From an uncultured Bacilli bacterium (lineage in GTDB: Bacteria > Bacillota_I > Bacilli_A > RF39 > UBA660), in assembly GCA_934101595.1 (NCBI GenBank), contig CAKORR010000001.1, positions 1 to 64,000 on the forward strand: a stretch of 64,000 nucleotides of DNA, read 5' to 3'. The notes beneath the pieces were generated by a model. The model worked only from the letters and a program-made list of their open reading frames with translations, ran no database searches and was not told the origin of the DNA. The stretch's first letter is position 1. Every line of letters starts with the position of its first letter. Positions 50,481-58,457 of the stretch are shown piece by piece. Made by a program: the position numbers and the translations under genes.

Positions 50481-50976
50481 TTAAAGCCTCCATATCCATT
50501 ATTGTGACTTCATGGTTATTTTTCCTAATTATTTTTATTAAATCTTCGGTATTAATAATAATTGTTGCTGTATTAACTAAAGGATGAATAGCTATTATAC
50601 CAGGATAAGCAAATAGATCTTTATCAATATAAAATGAAACCATATTGTTTTTATCATTTAATAATCCCAATGGCGTAACAGATCCAACACTTAAATTCAG
50701 TATATTTTGTAACTCTAGGGGCGTTGCAAAGCTAAGTGGTCTAGTATTATATGTAGTTCGAAACTTTTTTAAATCTATTTTTTTGTTTCCTTTGATCGAT
50801 AATAAATAATAGTGCTTTTTCTTATCATCTCTAATAAAAATATTTTTTGCATAAGCTTCTTTATGTGGCGACATAATCTTATTTAAATCATCCATCGTAT
50901 ATACTTTTTCATGTTCAAATGCCTGATAGGCTATTTTTTCCTTTTTTAATAAGTCATAAATATCTTTTTCGCTCAT
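50473..50976 (-). CDS. YbaK/ProX-type aminoacyl-tRNA deacylase
   Basis: 167 aa, trans-editing fold that hydrolyses mischarged tRNA-Pro (Ala-tRNA-Pro or Cys-tRNA-Pro). Family features: YQAFEHEKVYTMDD, KNIFIRDDKKKHYYLLSIKGNKKIDLKKF (in parts), RPLSFATPLELQNIL, the substrate-binding SVTPLGLLND, and AIHPLVNTATIIIN. This pattern matches the PrdX/ProXp branch. GAGGTGA serves the ATG. The Nudix gene precedes it by 9 nt, and pap2 follows by overlap. Confidence 0.87.
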   Translation of the reverse strand: MSEKDIYDLLKKEKIAYQAFEHEKVYTMDDLNKIMSPHKEAYAKNIFIRDDKKKHYYLLSIKGNKKIDLKKFRTTYNTRPLSFATPLELQNILNLSVGSVTPLGLLNDKNNMVSFYIDKDLFAYPGIIAIHPLVNTATIIINTEDLIKIIRKNNHEVTIMDMEALNA

Positions 50977-50985
50977 ATTTTCACC

Positions 50986-51600
50986 TCAGTCAAATTTGGT
51001 TAACCAAAATTCATCTTGCTCTGCTTGAAAACACATTTCTATTTGATCTTTTGTAGTCTTAGCTATATCAAGATTATCTGGAATTTTTCCTTTTTCGAAA
51101 AAATTTGTTTCAATAGTTTCGATATTTTTTATAAATTTACCTTCTAAATATTTACATAAAACAAATATTTTACAAACACCATAGCCATAAATTGGTTTAT
51201 TATGCTTATTTCTATCTTGGATTGCAATTATTTTTAATGGCTCTACTGCTATTCCAGTTTCTTCTTTTACTTCTTTAATTGTGTTTGAACGCACACTTTC
51301 TAATACGTCACACCATCCTCCCGGTAGGGCCCATAATCCATTTTTCTCTTTTACAAGTAATATTCTATTATCTTTAATAACTGCTGCTCGAGTATCTATT
51401 TTTGGCGTCTGATAACCAGTTTCATTTAAGAAAACTTTTTCTATCTTGTTAAAATTTTCGTTAGACTTTAAAGAAAGCATTAGGCCTGAAATTTCCCTTA
51501 GGCGATTATATCTTTCCTTGTCAAATTCATCTTTAGTGTAATAAATACCAGCTTGAGCTAAGCTTTGAATTTCAATTATATATTTAAGCCAATCTTCCAT
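50986..51600 (-). CDS. Nudix hydrolase with N-terminal accessory domain
   Basis: 204 aa. Residues 1-60 match the small helical domain often fused before Nudix in Firmicutes (LAQAGIYYTKDEFDKERYNRLREI). The Nudix box follows the GX5EX7REUXEEXGU pattern: GGWCDVLESVRSNTIKEVKEE then TG, with RE replaced by KE. ALPGGWCD is typical of ADP-ribose or nucleotide-sugar pyrophosphatases. First of the Nudix-ybaK-pap2-dgkA operon. Substrate unknown. Confidence 0.88.
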   Translation of the reverse strand: MEDWLKYIIEIQSLAQAGIYYTKDEFDKERYNRLREISGLMLSLKSNENFNKIEKVFLNETGYQTPKIDTRAAVIKDNRILLVKEKNGLWALPGGWCDVLESVRSNTIKEVKEETGIAVEPLKIIAIQDRNKHNKPIYGYGVCKIFVLCKYLEGKFIKNIETIETNFFEKGKIPDNLDIAKTTKDQIEMCFQAEQDEFWLTKFD

Positions 51601-51656
51601 ATTATCAATCCTTAAAAAAATTATACTATAAAAATTAATACAAAAAAAGAGTTTGC

Positions 51657-52865
51657 TTAAACTCTCTTTTTTGAATTACTAGGAATTAATGTTTTTTCTT
51701 TTTTATTTAAAATTCTCGTTAAATTATTAACTTCAAGTTGAGAAACCATTTCTGGCGTAAATTTTCCCCTTAAATACATATCTCGAGCAAATACAAATGT
51801 TTTAATCGTAATTGGCGTCTCAGTTAAATACAAATATCTAAGAATTAAATCGTTTTCTAATGCTGTAACTAAAACACCATTAACATAAGTTTTACCATCA
51901 AAAATAGTTTTATAATCTGGTTCATCGAATGCTTTTGGCAAATCTAATTTATTTTTGTAGATATAGCTTTTTATTGCTGTTTCTTTAAAAGTATCTAAAT
52001 TTTTTGCAAGCTGCGAAATTCTTTTAAAGAAATCATTCTCTTCTTTAAATGGAATTCTTTTAACAAATTCAAGAAAATTAAATTCAGTTCCATCTGAAAG
52101 AACACCATTTAAAATTCCATCAGCTAAATCATCGATAATTGCCAAGTTAATTTCATCTGAATTTTCGCTTCTTTTCTTAAGATAAGCATTATATAAATCT
52201 AAATCTAATTCTGCAATTGTCTCAACACAAAATGAAAATATCTCTTTGCTAATACCTAAATCATTTAAAACCTCATGAATATTTGTTACTGCAGGTGTCT
52301 CTAGGTATCTATTTATCACAAATTTTGCATAATCATAATTCATTAAATAATCATTAACGGATTTAACATATAAAACATCATTTGCAATGCCATTTTGCTC
52401 ATATTCTTTAAATTTCAATAGAATATCTTCATATGATGGAATACTACTTTTAGATTCTTCGTTATTTCTTTTGTGTTTATCAAGGATTGAATAATTAATA
52501 GCAAAACGCTGAGACGTTTTATATTTTTTTAATAATTCTTCAGCTTTTTGATAATCACTTTTCTTACTTGCCATTAGTTTTTCTACGTCTTTTAAATCCG
52601 TAATTTTATCTTTCAATTTTTCTAGATTAATTCTACGAATTCCCTTTAAAGAATCAAAGTAACCCCTTAAATCATAAGTTATATAACTATCTAATACTTT
52701 TTCAGCTTTCCATTTATCCTCAGCTGAAATATCTCCACTTTTTTTTAAACGCATAAGATCATTTATTGAACAATAGGAATATAAATACAATGCTTTATCC
52801 CTTTCATTCATATTAGCATTAATTACTTCAATCATGTAATCAAGATCTATTACTTTTGTTTGCAT
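51657..52865 (-). CDS. Helical cytosolic protein, unknown
   Basis: 402 aa, not recognised. No signal peptide or membrane segment. Mostly helical with Lys/Glu-rich stretches (KLKDKITDLKDVEKLMASKKSD) and a C-terminal helical region (NDLILRYLYLTETPITIKTFVF). The tail is basic (KEKTLIPSNSKKRV). AAGGGGGAAAA gives a strong ribosome binding site. It is transcribed alone between the Nudix operon and the histidine-phosphatase gene. Length and composition recall the other unknown helical protein at 59.1-60.3 kb, but no clear shared motif is seen. Confidence 0.55.
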   Translation of the reverse strand: MQTKVIDLDYMIEVINANMNERDKALYLYSYCSINDLMRLKKSGDISAEDKWKAEKVLDSYITYDLRGYFDSLKGIRRINLEKLKDKITDLKDVEKLMASKKSDYQKAEELLKKYKTSQRFAINYSILDKHKRNNEESKSSIPSYEDILLKFKEYEQNGIANDVLYVKSVNDYLMNYDYAKFVINRYLETPAVTNIHEVLNDLGISKEIFSFCVETIAELDLDLYNAYLKKRSENSDEINLAIIDDLADGILNGVLSDGTEFNFLEFVKRIPFKEENDFFKRISQLAKNLDTFKETAIKSYIYKNKLDLPKAFDEPDYKTIFDGKTYVNGVLVTALENDLILRYLYLTETPITIKTFVFARDMYLRGKFTPEMVSQLEVNNLTRILNKKEKTLIPSNSKKRV

Positions 52866-52952
52866 AATTTTCCCCCTTTAAAAGATACGATTTGTTATTA
52901 TAAACTTTTTACATCTGATTGTCAAATTTTTACGTTAAAAATTTTGATCAAA

Positions 52953-53477
52953 TTAAATTTCATATTCATATATTTCAGTATTTTTGGGTCTTAGTAGTGA
53001 AAAATCATAATCGCTAGAATCTTTTAATACTTGATCTAAACATTTCATAAAAGCACCATGAGTAACCACCAAAACTGACTTTTCTTTGCTTTTTAAAAGT
53101 ATTTTTTTAAACTCGTGAGCTCTTTTCATAACATCTTTTAAAGGCTCAACGTCATTATTACTTGCATTAGCAAAATAATCCCAGTATTTACTTAAAGCAT
53201 CAAAATCTATCTTACTTCCCTCCAAAAGGCCAAAGCTTCTTTCCAAAAGTAGAGCACTTTTTTTTATTTCTTTTGAGCCAACTATTATTTTAGCAGTTTC
53301 ATATGCTCTTTTTAATGGTGAGGAGTATACAAGATCAATATTACTAATATTAATTTTAGACTTTACCAAAAGAGCCTCTTTTCTACCTGTTTCATTTAAA
53401 GGAATGTCGCTTCTCCCTTGAAGAAGTTTTTTTGTATTCCAATCTGTCATTCCGTGTCTTATTACATAAACTTTCAT
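52953..53477 (-). CDS. Histidine phosphatase (phosphoglycerate-mutase superfamily)
   Basis: 174 aa. The catalytic RHG motif is MKVYVIRHGMTDWNTKKLLQ, with the expected companions GRSDIPLNETG, VYSSPLKRAYETAKII and the second His in VLVVTHGAFMKC. Broad-specificity phosphatases of this kind act on sugar phosphates or nucleotides. The ATG at 53477 is chosen because the family start is MKVYVIRHG and AAAGGGAAA precedes it; the frame opens earlier inside the upstream gene. It overlaps or abuts the transglutaminase-like gene, so the two share the palindromic promoter. Confidence 0.88.
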   Translation of the reverse strand: MKVYVIRHGMTDWNTKKLLQGRSDIPLNETGRKEALLVKSKINISNIDLVYSSPLKRAYETAKIIVGSKEIKKSALLLERSFGLLEGSKIDFDALSKYWDYFANASNNDVEPLKDVMKRAHEFKKILLKSKEKSVLVVTHGAFMKCLDQVLKDSSDYDFSLLRPKNTEIYEYEI

Positions 53478-53478
53478 A

Positions 53479-54963
53479 TTAATTTTTCCCTTTTTTTGAG
53501 TATACATTTCTTAAAACTCTTGCGAGCTTGACTTGTTCAAATTCTTTATCATATTCTTTTTTCTTAGCATAGCCTTCTGTTTTCTTTGATTTTAGCAGAT
53601 TAATAAAATTTTCATCATCTTTTTTTAACAGGAGTGATACTAAAAATGAATCGACTTTAATATTTAAGAACCAACCCAAACAATAAAAGGCACGATCATC
53701 TAAATAATAGTTTTTCGGATCAAGATAATATTCATATTTTCTAACTTTGCAAAAAGCATCAACAATCTTTTGGTATGGAATTGGTCGATCAAACATATCA
53801 CACATTGTTATAAATTTATTTGTTAATTTTTTTATGTTTATATTGGAAAAATCATTTAATTCTTTAATTAAATGCACGGAATTAATCAATGTTTCTCCAT
53901 ATATTAACTCAGACATATAATTAATACTGTGAAGGTACTCAGACGGAACATTATTAATTCCTTTTTTCAAAGACTCTAATGTATCATTCATAAAATTACT
54001 AGAAAAATCCTCAAAATATTTTTCATATCTTATTCCAGAATCTACATCATTCATCTCATTTTTAGTCATTGCAAAATATTTGTAACGATACCTATAAACA
54101 TTATCTCCTTGTTTGGATTTGCAATCCCAAGTTGGATCAAAATAATATACACCATTAATTTTATATTTATCATCTCTTATATACACTACACTTCTAGCAT
54201 GTCCGCTTGTTCCAGAAATTGGTGAAAAATAAGCAATATCATTAGTTATGCCTAGACCATCAAATATGTATTTCATTATACGACAATAACCTAAACAGAC
54301 AATATTATCCGTTAAAATAACGTTTGTAATATCTCGTGACAAACTACTATCTTCATTTTTCTTTTCTTCTTTGTAAAAACGATTTCTAACAATGTCATAT
54401 ACGAACATTACTTGCTCAAACAAAGACAAATCAAGAGATTTTATTATACTGATAGGTTTATCAATGGCTTCATATGTTGTTTCACAGTCATTATAATTTA
54501 TTATATTAGTATTTCCGTTTAACTTAAAATAAACATTATCAGTAGAATTATTAAATATTTGCTTTATCTTTTTTACATCTTTTAAAGAGAATCCTGGGTA
54601 CTCTTCAATAATGATTTTTTTACTTAATAAAAATGGATTCTCTTTAATGTACTTTTCTAGATCAATTAAAGGTAAATTAAAAGTTATAAAATCTGGATTT
54701 TCCAATATTTCTTTGGCTTTATTGAGACTTTCTTCATACACCGTTTTACATATATCGGCGATGCCATCAGGAACATTTCTAAAATATGATTCTTGAAATG
54801 CTATTTCAGCATTTAATTTATCCTCTAATTTTAAAACGCTTTCATAACTATAGCTTGAAACTACGACTCGTACCTCGAGTTTTAAATTTTCATTAAGTGT
54901 TGTCGAAACACTATCTGGCATATCATTTTCAGGACTTGCTACATCAATATTTAAATAACTCAT
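53479..54963 (-). CDS. Large cytosolic transglutaminase-like protein
   Basis: 494 aa, no signal peptide or helix, so probably cytosolic. The transglutaminase-like core near residues 220-320 has Cys in DNIVCLGYCRIMKYIFDGLG, His in TSGHARSVVYIRDD and Asp in YYFDPTWDCKSK. The N-terminal 200 residues and C-terminal 170 residues are unassigned. The ATG at 54963 is preferred because GGTGG lies 6 nt upstream. A palindrome overlaps the promoter. It is followed by the histidine phosphatase. Resembles a protease-type rather than crosslinking member, but substrate is unknown. Confidence 0.7.
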   Translation of the reverse strand: MSYLNIDVASPENDMPDSVSTTLNENLKLEVRVVVSSYSYESVLKLEDKLNAEIAFQESYFRNVPDGIADICKTVYEESLNKAKEILENPDFITFNLPLIDLEKYIKENPFLLSKKIIIEEYPGFSLKDVKKIKQIFNNSTDNVYFKLNGNTNIINYNDCETTYEAIDKPISIIKSLDLSLFEQVMFVYDIVRNRFYKEEKKNEDSSLSRDITNVILTDNIVCLGYCRIMKYIFDGLGITNDIAYFSPISGTSGHARSVVYIRDDKYKINGVYYFDPTWDCKSKQGDNVYRYRYKYFAMTKNEMNDVDSGIRYEKYFEDFSSNFMNDTLESLKKGINNVPSEYLHSINYMSELIYGETLINSVHLIKELNDFSNINIKKLTNKFITMCDMFDRPIPYQKIVDAFCKVRKYEYYLDPKNYYLDDRAFYCLGWFLNIKVDSFLVSLLLKKDDENFINLLKSKKTEGYAKKKEYDKEFEQVKLARVLRNVYSKKGKN

Positions 54964-54977
54964 AAAGCCACCATCCA

Positions 54978-55010
54978 TATTGGCTTATATTAACACAATA
55001 TAAGCCAATA
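54978..55010. promoter_or_regulatory. Perfect palindrome (operator) overlapping a promoter
   Basis: 14-bp arms TATTGGCTTATATT (54978-54991) and AATATAAGCCAATA (54997-55010) around 5 nt. The -10 box of the downstream gene lies in the left arm and the -35 touches the right arm, a classic repressor-operator arrangement. Confidence 0.65.
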
Positions 55011-55015
55011 GTCAA
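54987..55015 (-). promoter_or_regulatory. Promoter of the transglutaminase-phosphatase operon
   Basis: TTGACT (55010-55015), 17 bp, TAATAT (54987-54992) on the minus strand, about 24 nt before the ATG at 54963. Confidence 0.6.
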
Positions 55016-55112
55016 AGACAAGCCTATATTATTTGGCTAAGTATGAAATAAAATATTAATTTGTAAATCGTAATCTTGATAATAAAATTGCAATGATTAC
55101 CATAACACTAGC

Positions 55113-55598
55113 CTATTTTTTGTCTATCTTTCCAATTTTATTAAATGGGAAAAGAATAAAATTAGTCGTTCCTTTAATATCTTTTATATTAATTGGCCCT
55201 ATAATTCTACTATCTTTAGAGATTTCTCGATTATCGCCCATTAAAAAATATTCATCTTCTTCTAAAGTCACTTTGGCAAAATCAAAAGTTTTCCCATACC
55301 CATACTCATCTTTTATTTTTTTACCATTAATGTAAATACTATTATTTTCAGCTTCAATGGTCTCATTAGGAAGACCTATTACTCTTTTAATTAACTTTTC
55401 ACCGTTATAATCAACCACAACAATCTTATATCTATCAACTTTACCTAACTTGTTTAAGATTAAAAGTTCATTACCTTTTAAAGTATCATACATACTTGTA
55501 CCATTTACTCTAACTGGAGTAGCAATAAAGCTTCTAAATAATAAGACAACTATTACAATAATTATATATGGAATTAATTCCTTCGCTTTTTCTTTCAT
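55113..55598 (-). CDS. lepB: Signal peptidase I
   Basis: Membrane serine protease releasing secreted proteins. One N-terminal helix (LIPYIIIVIVVLLFRSFIA). The catalytic Ser is in RVNGTSMYDTL and the catalytic Lys in GEKLIKRVIGLP; YFLMGDNREISKDSRIIGPI completes the signature. 161 aa, normal for Firmicutes SipS-type enzymes. It follows the rplS terminator, so it needs its own promoter. trmD-rplS-lepB is a widespread order. Confidence 0.95.
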   Translation of the reverse strand: MKEKAKELIPYIIIVIVVLLFRSFIATPVRVNGTSMYDTLKGNELLILNKLGKVDRYKIVVVDYNGEKLIKRVIGLPNETIEAENNSIYINGKKIKDEYGYGKTFDFAKVTLEEDEYFLMGDNREISKDSRIIGPINIKDIKGTTNFILFPFNKIGKIDKK

Positions 55599-55616
55599 TT
55601 TTTCCCTCTTTACTAT

Positions 55617-55645
55617 ATAAAAAAATTAAGATTTGCACCTTAATT
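55617..55645 (-). terminator. Terminator of rplS
   Basis: AATTAAG / CTTAATT with an 8-nt loop followed by T7 on the minus strand. Confidence 0.8.
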
Positions 55646-55981
55646 TCTTTCTTTAACTTTGTATTCTTTAACCATATTTTTAATAAAGTTAAGTTTGGCT
55701 CTTCTTACTAAGCCTTTTTTAGTAACAGTAATCTTGTCAATTGTTGGTGCATTAACCGGAAAAATTCTTATAACTCCAACTCCGCCACTTTTTTTACGTA
55801 CTGTAAATGTTTCTGAAACGCCTCCGCCTTGTTTAGCGATTACTAAGCCTTCAAAGGCTTGGATTCTTTCTTTTTTACCTTCCTTAACCCATACGTCTAC
55901 TCTAACAGTATCTCCAACTCTGAATTCAGGAATGTCTTTTTTAATGTGTTTTTTGTTAATTTTGTCAACTAAATTTGTCAT
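55640..55981 (-). CDS. rplS: 50S ribosomal protein L19
   Basis: 113-aa ribosomal protein: DIPEFRVGDTVRVDVWVKEG, RIQAFEGLVIAKQGGGVSETF, then TVRKKSGGVGVIRIFPVNAPT and the basic C terminus. Complete. GAAAGGATGTACGT precedes the ATG. It has its own promoter and a leader RNA that may be the L19 autoregulatory element, so it is transcribed separately from trmD despite adjacency. Confidence 0.97.
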   Translation of the reverse strand: MTNLVDKINKKHIKKDIPEFRVGDTVRVDVWVKEGKKERIQAFEGLVIAKQGGGVSETFTVRKKSGGVGVIRIFPVNAPTIDKITVTKKGLVRRAKLNFIKNMVKEYKVKERN

Positions 55982-56053
55982 ACGTACATCCTTTCTAATT
56001 GTTAATTTTAATCATGACATCATAAATTCTCATCAGCGGATTAAAACATGCTA
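55982..56053 (-). promoter_or_regulatory. Candidate L19 leader RNA
   Basis: Transcript segment between the promoter and rplS with a TCCGCTGATGAGAA block and complementary AATTGTT / TTAATTTTAA-rich flanks. Position matches the ribosomal protein L19 leader of low-GC Gram-positives; the fold was not checked. Confidence 0.45.
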
Positions 56054-56082
56054 ATTATAGCAAATATCAATTTAAAATGCAA
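56054..56082 (-). promoter_or_regulatory. Promoter of rplS
   Basis: TTGCAT (56077-56082), 17 bp, TATAAT (56054-56059) on the minus strand. Confidence 0.75.
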
Positions 56083-56090
56083 GCACTAAG

Positions 56091-56531
56091 TTACCTACCA
56101 TGATAATTATTTAGTTCATTGTTTAAATAATATTCATAATTTCTTATTTCTTGCAAGCGGCTTTGTAAACTCTTTCTTAATCCTTCTAATTGCTCTAAAA
56201 ATACCCTTTCCTTTTCTTTCTTTAAAAAGGTTTTATATTTGTTAAGTAAAATATCTTCCATCTTGGCAATCTCATCTAGAGCAATCATTATATCGCCTTC
56301 GGTGGAATCAGAGTCATTTAAAATACTTAAAACAACCATTAATAGTTTTTTATATCTTTGCTTAAATTTAACAGTTAATATTTTATCTGTAGCATTTTTA
56401 TTAATTATCATTATTTGATCAATTTTTAATTTATTGCTATTTTTGGGACTAAAATCATAGCCTTTAATATTGCCACTCATATAAACTATTTCTTCGTTGT
56501 TATTATCTTTTTTTATTGAATAATTCGCCAC
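56091..56531 (-). CDS. Small helical protein after trmD, with poly-G at its start; unknown
   Basis: 146 aa from a GTG at 56531. Eight consecutive G (56537-56544) followed by AGAAT act as or disrupt the ribosome binding site, an odd feature in such AT-rich DNA. A GTG at 56546 in the same frame lies before the tract, so its use would make expression depend on tract length. The first 50 residues are beta-like (ANYSIKKDNNNEEIVYMSG), the rest two charged helices (KYKTFLKKEKERVFLEQLEG). Not recognised. It directly follows trmD. Confidence 0.6.
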   Translation of the reverse strand: MANYSIKKDNNNEEIVYMSGNIKGYDFSPKNSNKLKIDQIMIINKNATDKILTVKFKQRYKKLLMVVLSILNDSDSTEGDIMIALDEIAKMEDILLNKYKTFLKKEKERVFLEQLEGLRKSLQSRLQEIRNYEYYLNNELNNYHGR

Positions 56532-56546
56532 ATTCTCCCCCCCCAC

Positions 56547-57209
56547 TTACTTTAACAAATCAGGTCTTTTTTCTTTAGTAATACTTATCTTTTTTTCTTG
56601 TCTCCACTCATCTATTTTTTGGTGATCGCCATTTACAAGAACATCCGGCACTTTCATACCACGATATTCGTATGGTTTAGTATAAACTGGATAGTCAAGC
56701 AAATCATCATTAAAACTTTCGCTTGCTAAACTCTCTTTTTTTATTACGCCATCTAAAAGTCTAACGACACTATCGCAAATTGCCATAGCTGGTATTTCAC
56801 CGCCAGTTAGTATATAATCCCCTATGCTTATTTCGTAATCGACTAATGTACGAATTCTCTCATCAAACCCTTCATAATGACCACATATTAAAATTATGTG
56901 TTTCATTTTTGAAAACTCATATGCTTTTTTTTCATCGTAGGTTTTACCATCTGGGGTAAGTAAAATTATTTTGGCATCTTCATCTTTTAAATCATCTATA
57001 GCAGTAAATATTGGTTCACATCTTAGTACCATTCCAGCGCCACCCCCATATGGAGTGTCATCTACTTGCCCGTTTTTTAAAGGCGTATACTTGCGAAAAT
57101 CAACTAAATTAATTGTTACTTTTTCATTTTTTATTGCTCTTTTAATAATTGAAGTATTTATAAGGCCTTTGAACATTTCAGGAAATAAAGTTAAAATATC
57201 TATTCTCAT
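56547..57209 (-). CDS. trmD: tRNA (guanine-N1)-methyltransferase TrmD
   Basis: Methylates G37 of tRNAs, preventing frameshifts. Deep-trefoil SPOUT enzyme: MRIDILTLFPEMFKGL, TPYGGGAGMVLRCEPI, ILLTPDGKTYDEKKAYEFS, ICGHYEGFDERI and ISIGDYILTGGEIPAM are all intact. 220 aa, slightly short of the 240 aa common in Bacilli. The ATG overlaps the rimM stop (ATGA), the usual rimM-trmD coupling. Confidence 0.97.
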   Translation of the reverse strand: MRIDILTLFPEMFKGLINTSIIKRAIKNEKVTINLVDFRKYTPLKNGQVDDTPYGGGAGMVLRCEPIFTAIDDLKDEDAKIILLTPDGKTYDEKKAYEFSKMKHIILICGHYEGFDERIRTLVDYEISIGDYILTGGEIPAMAICDSVVRLLDGVIKKESLASESFNDDLLDYPVYTKPYEYRGMKVPDVLVNGDHQKIDEWRQEKKISITKEKRPDLLK

Positions 57210-57733
57210 AACATCAGCCCTTCTATATTAATAGCCTTAATACTTTTATCAATTTCATCAATTTCTTTGATAAAATAAGGATTTATAGGAATGTAAAACT
57301 TCTTACTTCCTTCAACTTCTAATAATATATTACCATTATTATTTTGATAGTCAATAATAATCCCGACGGATTTACTATTAAAAAGCACTTTAAATCCCTT
57401 TAAACTTTCGAGTGAAATAAATAAATCATCTATAATATTATTAGATACATAGCACTTTTCTTTCTTTAAAAATAGAATTTGATTTATATTATTTATGCCC
57501 TCAAATGTGAGCATTTCATATGATTTATGGTGACGATAACCAGTAATTATAAATGGCTCTTTTTTATCTCCTATAAAAATAATATCATTTTTTTTGAATA
57601 ATATATTTACTACATCTTCGCGGCTTAAAATGGTCATCTTTTTTTTATCTAATAAAAGAAAATCATTTAAAGAAATTCTAATCTCACCTTTAATACCATG
57701 AGTACTAACATACTTTCCTATACATAAATACAT
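57206..57733 (-). CDS. rimM: Ribosome maturation factor RimM
   Basis: 16S rRNA processing factor binding S19. N-terminal RimM domain from CIGKYVSTHGIKGEIRI; C-terminal PRC-barrel around LKGFKVLFNSKSVGIIIDYQN and KKFYIPINPYFIKEID. 175 aa. It starts 2 nt after the SpoU methyltransferase and overlaps trmD. rpsP and khpA, its usual upstream neighbours, are elsewhere in this genome (18.5-19 kb). Confidence 0.92.
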   Translation of the reverse strand: MYLCIGKYVSTHGIKGEIRISLNDFLLLDKKKMTILSREDVVNILFKKNDIIFIGDKKEPFIITGYRHHKSYEMLTFEGINNINQILFLKKEKCYVSNNIIDDLFISLESLKGFKVLFNSKSVGIIIDYQNNNGNILLEVEGSKKFYIPINPYFIKEIDEIDKSIKAINIEGLML

Positions 57734-57735
57734 GG

Positions 57736-58455
57736 TTATTTCCTCATTTCATAAAGTATTATTGAAGACGCTACCGCAACATTTAAGCTTTCACATTCAT
57801 TATTCATATCTATATATATGTAGTTATCACAAACTTCATTTACTAAATCGCTCAAACCATTTCCTTCATTTCCCATAACGATTACCACTTTTTTAGGAAA
57901 GTTAAATGCTTTTACGTTTGTTCCATTTTTTAAGTCAGTGCCAATTATTTCGTAGCCGCTTTTCTTAAGTTCTAAAAGCTTATCATGTAAATTGCATCTC
58001 AAAACATTTTTTTTGAATATCATACCCTCGGATGAGCGAATTACTTTTTCATTATATAAATCAACACTTTTATCACCAAGTAAAATTGTATCTATGCCAA
58101 AAGCAACACTACTTCTAATGATAGTTCCTAAATTACCAGGGTCTTGTATATCATCCAAAGCAATTACTGTCTCACCTATTTTATTTGTTGGAATTTTTCG
58201 ACATACAGCACAAATAGGAGATATGCTCTTTTGAGAGCTTATTTTTTTCATTATTTCTTCTGTTACTAAGACAACTGGGAGATTTGAATCAAATTCATTC
58301 AAAGAAATAATCTCTCTTGCATAGCCTTTATTTATAGCTTCATTAACTAAATGATCACCCTCAACCAAAAACATATTTTCCACATCGCGAAACTTTTTGT
58401 CTTTCAATCTAACATAATATTTTACTTTTTGATTTGTTAAACTTGTTATTTTCAT
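57736..58455 (-). CDS. SpoU-family RNA 2'-O-methyltransferase
   Basis: 239 aa. A short N-terminal RNA-binding part (SLTNQKVKYYVRLKDKKFRD) precedes the SPOUT domain with ALDDIQDPGNLGTIIRSSVAFG (in parts), IVMGNEGNGLSDLV and NNECESLNVAVASSIILYEMR. These are the three conserved SpoU motifs. Such enzymes methylate ribose in 23S rRNA or tRNA (RlmB/TsnR group). The exact target cannot be deduced. First or second gene of the operon running into rimM-trmD. Confidence 0.92.
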   Translation of the reverse strand: MKITSLTNQKVKYYVRLKDKKFRDVENMFLVEGDHLVNEAINKGYAREIISLNEFDSNLPVVLVTEEIMKKISSQKSISPICAVCRKIPTNKIGETVIALDDIQDPGNLGTIIRSSVAFGIDTILLGDKSVDLYNEKVIRSSEGMIFKKNVLRCNLHDKLLELKKSGYEIIGTDLKNGTNVKAFNFPKKVVIVMGNEGNGLSDLVNEVCDNYIYIDMNNECESLNVAVASSIILYEMRK

Positions 58456-58457
58456 TA

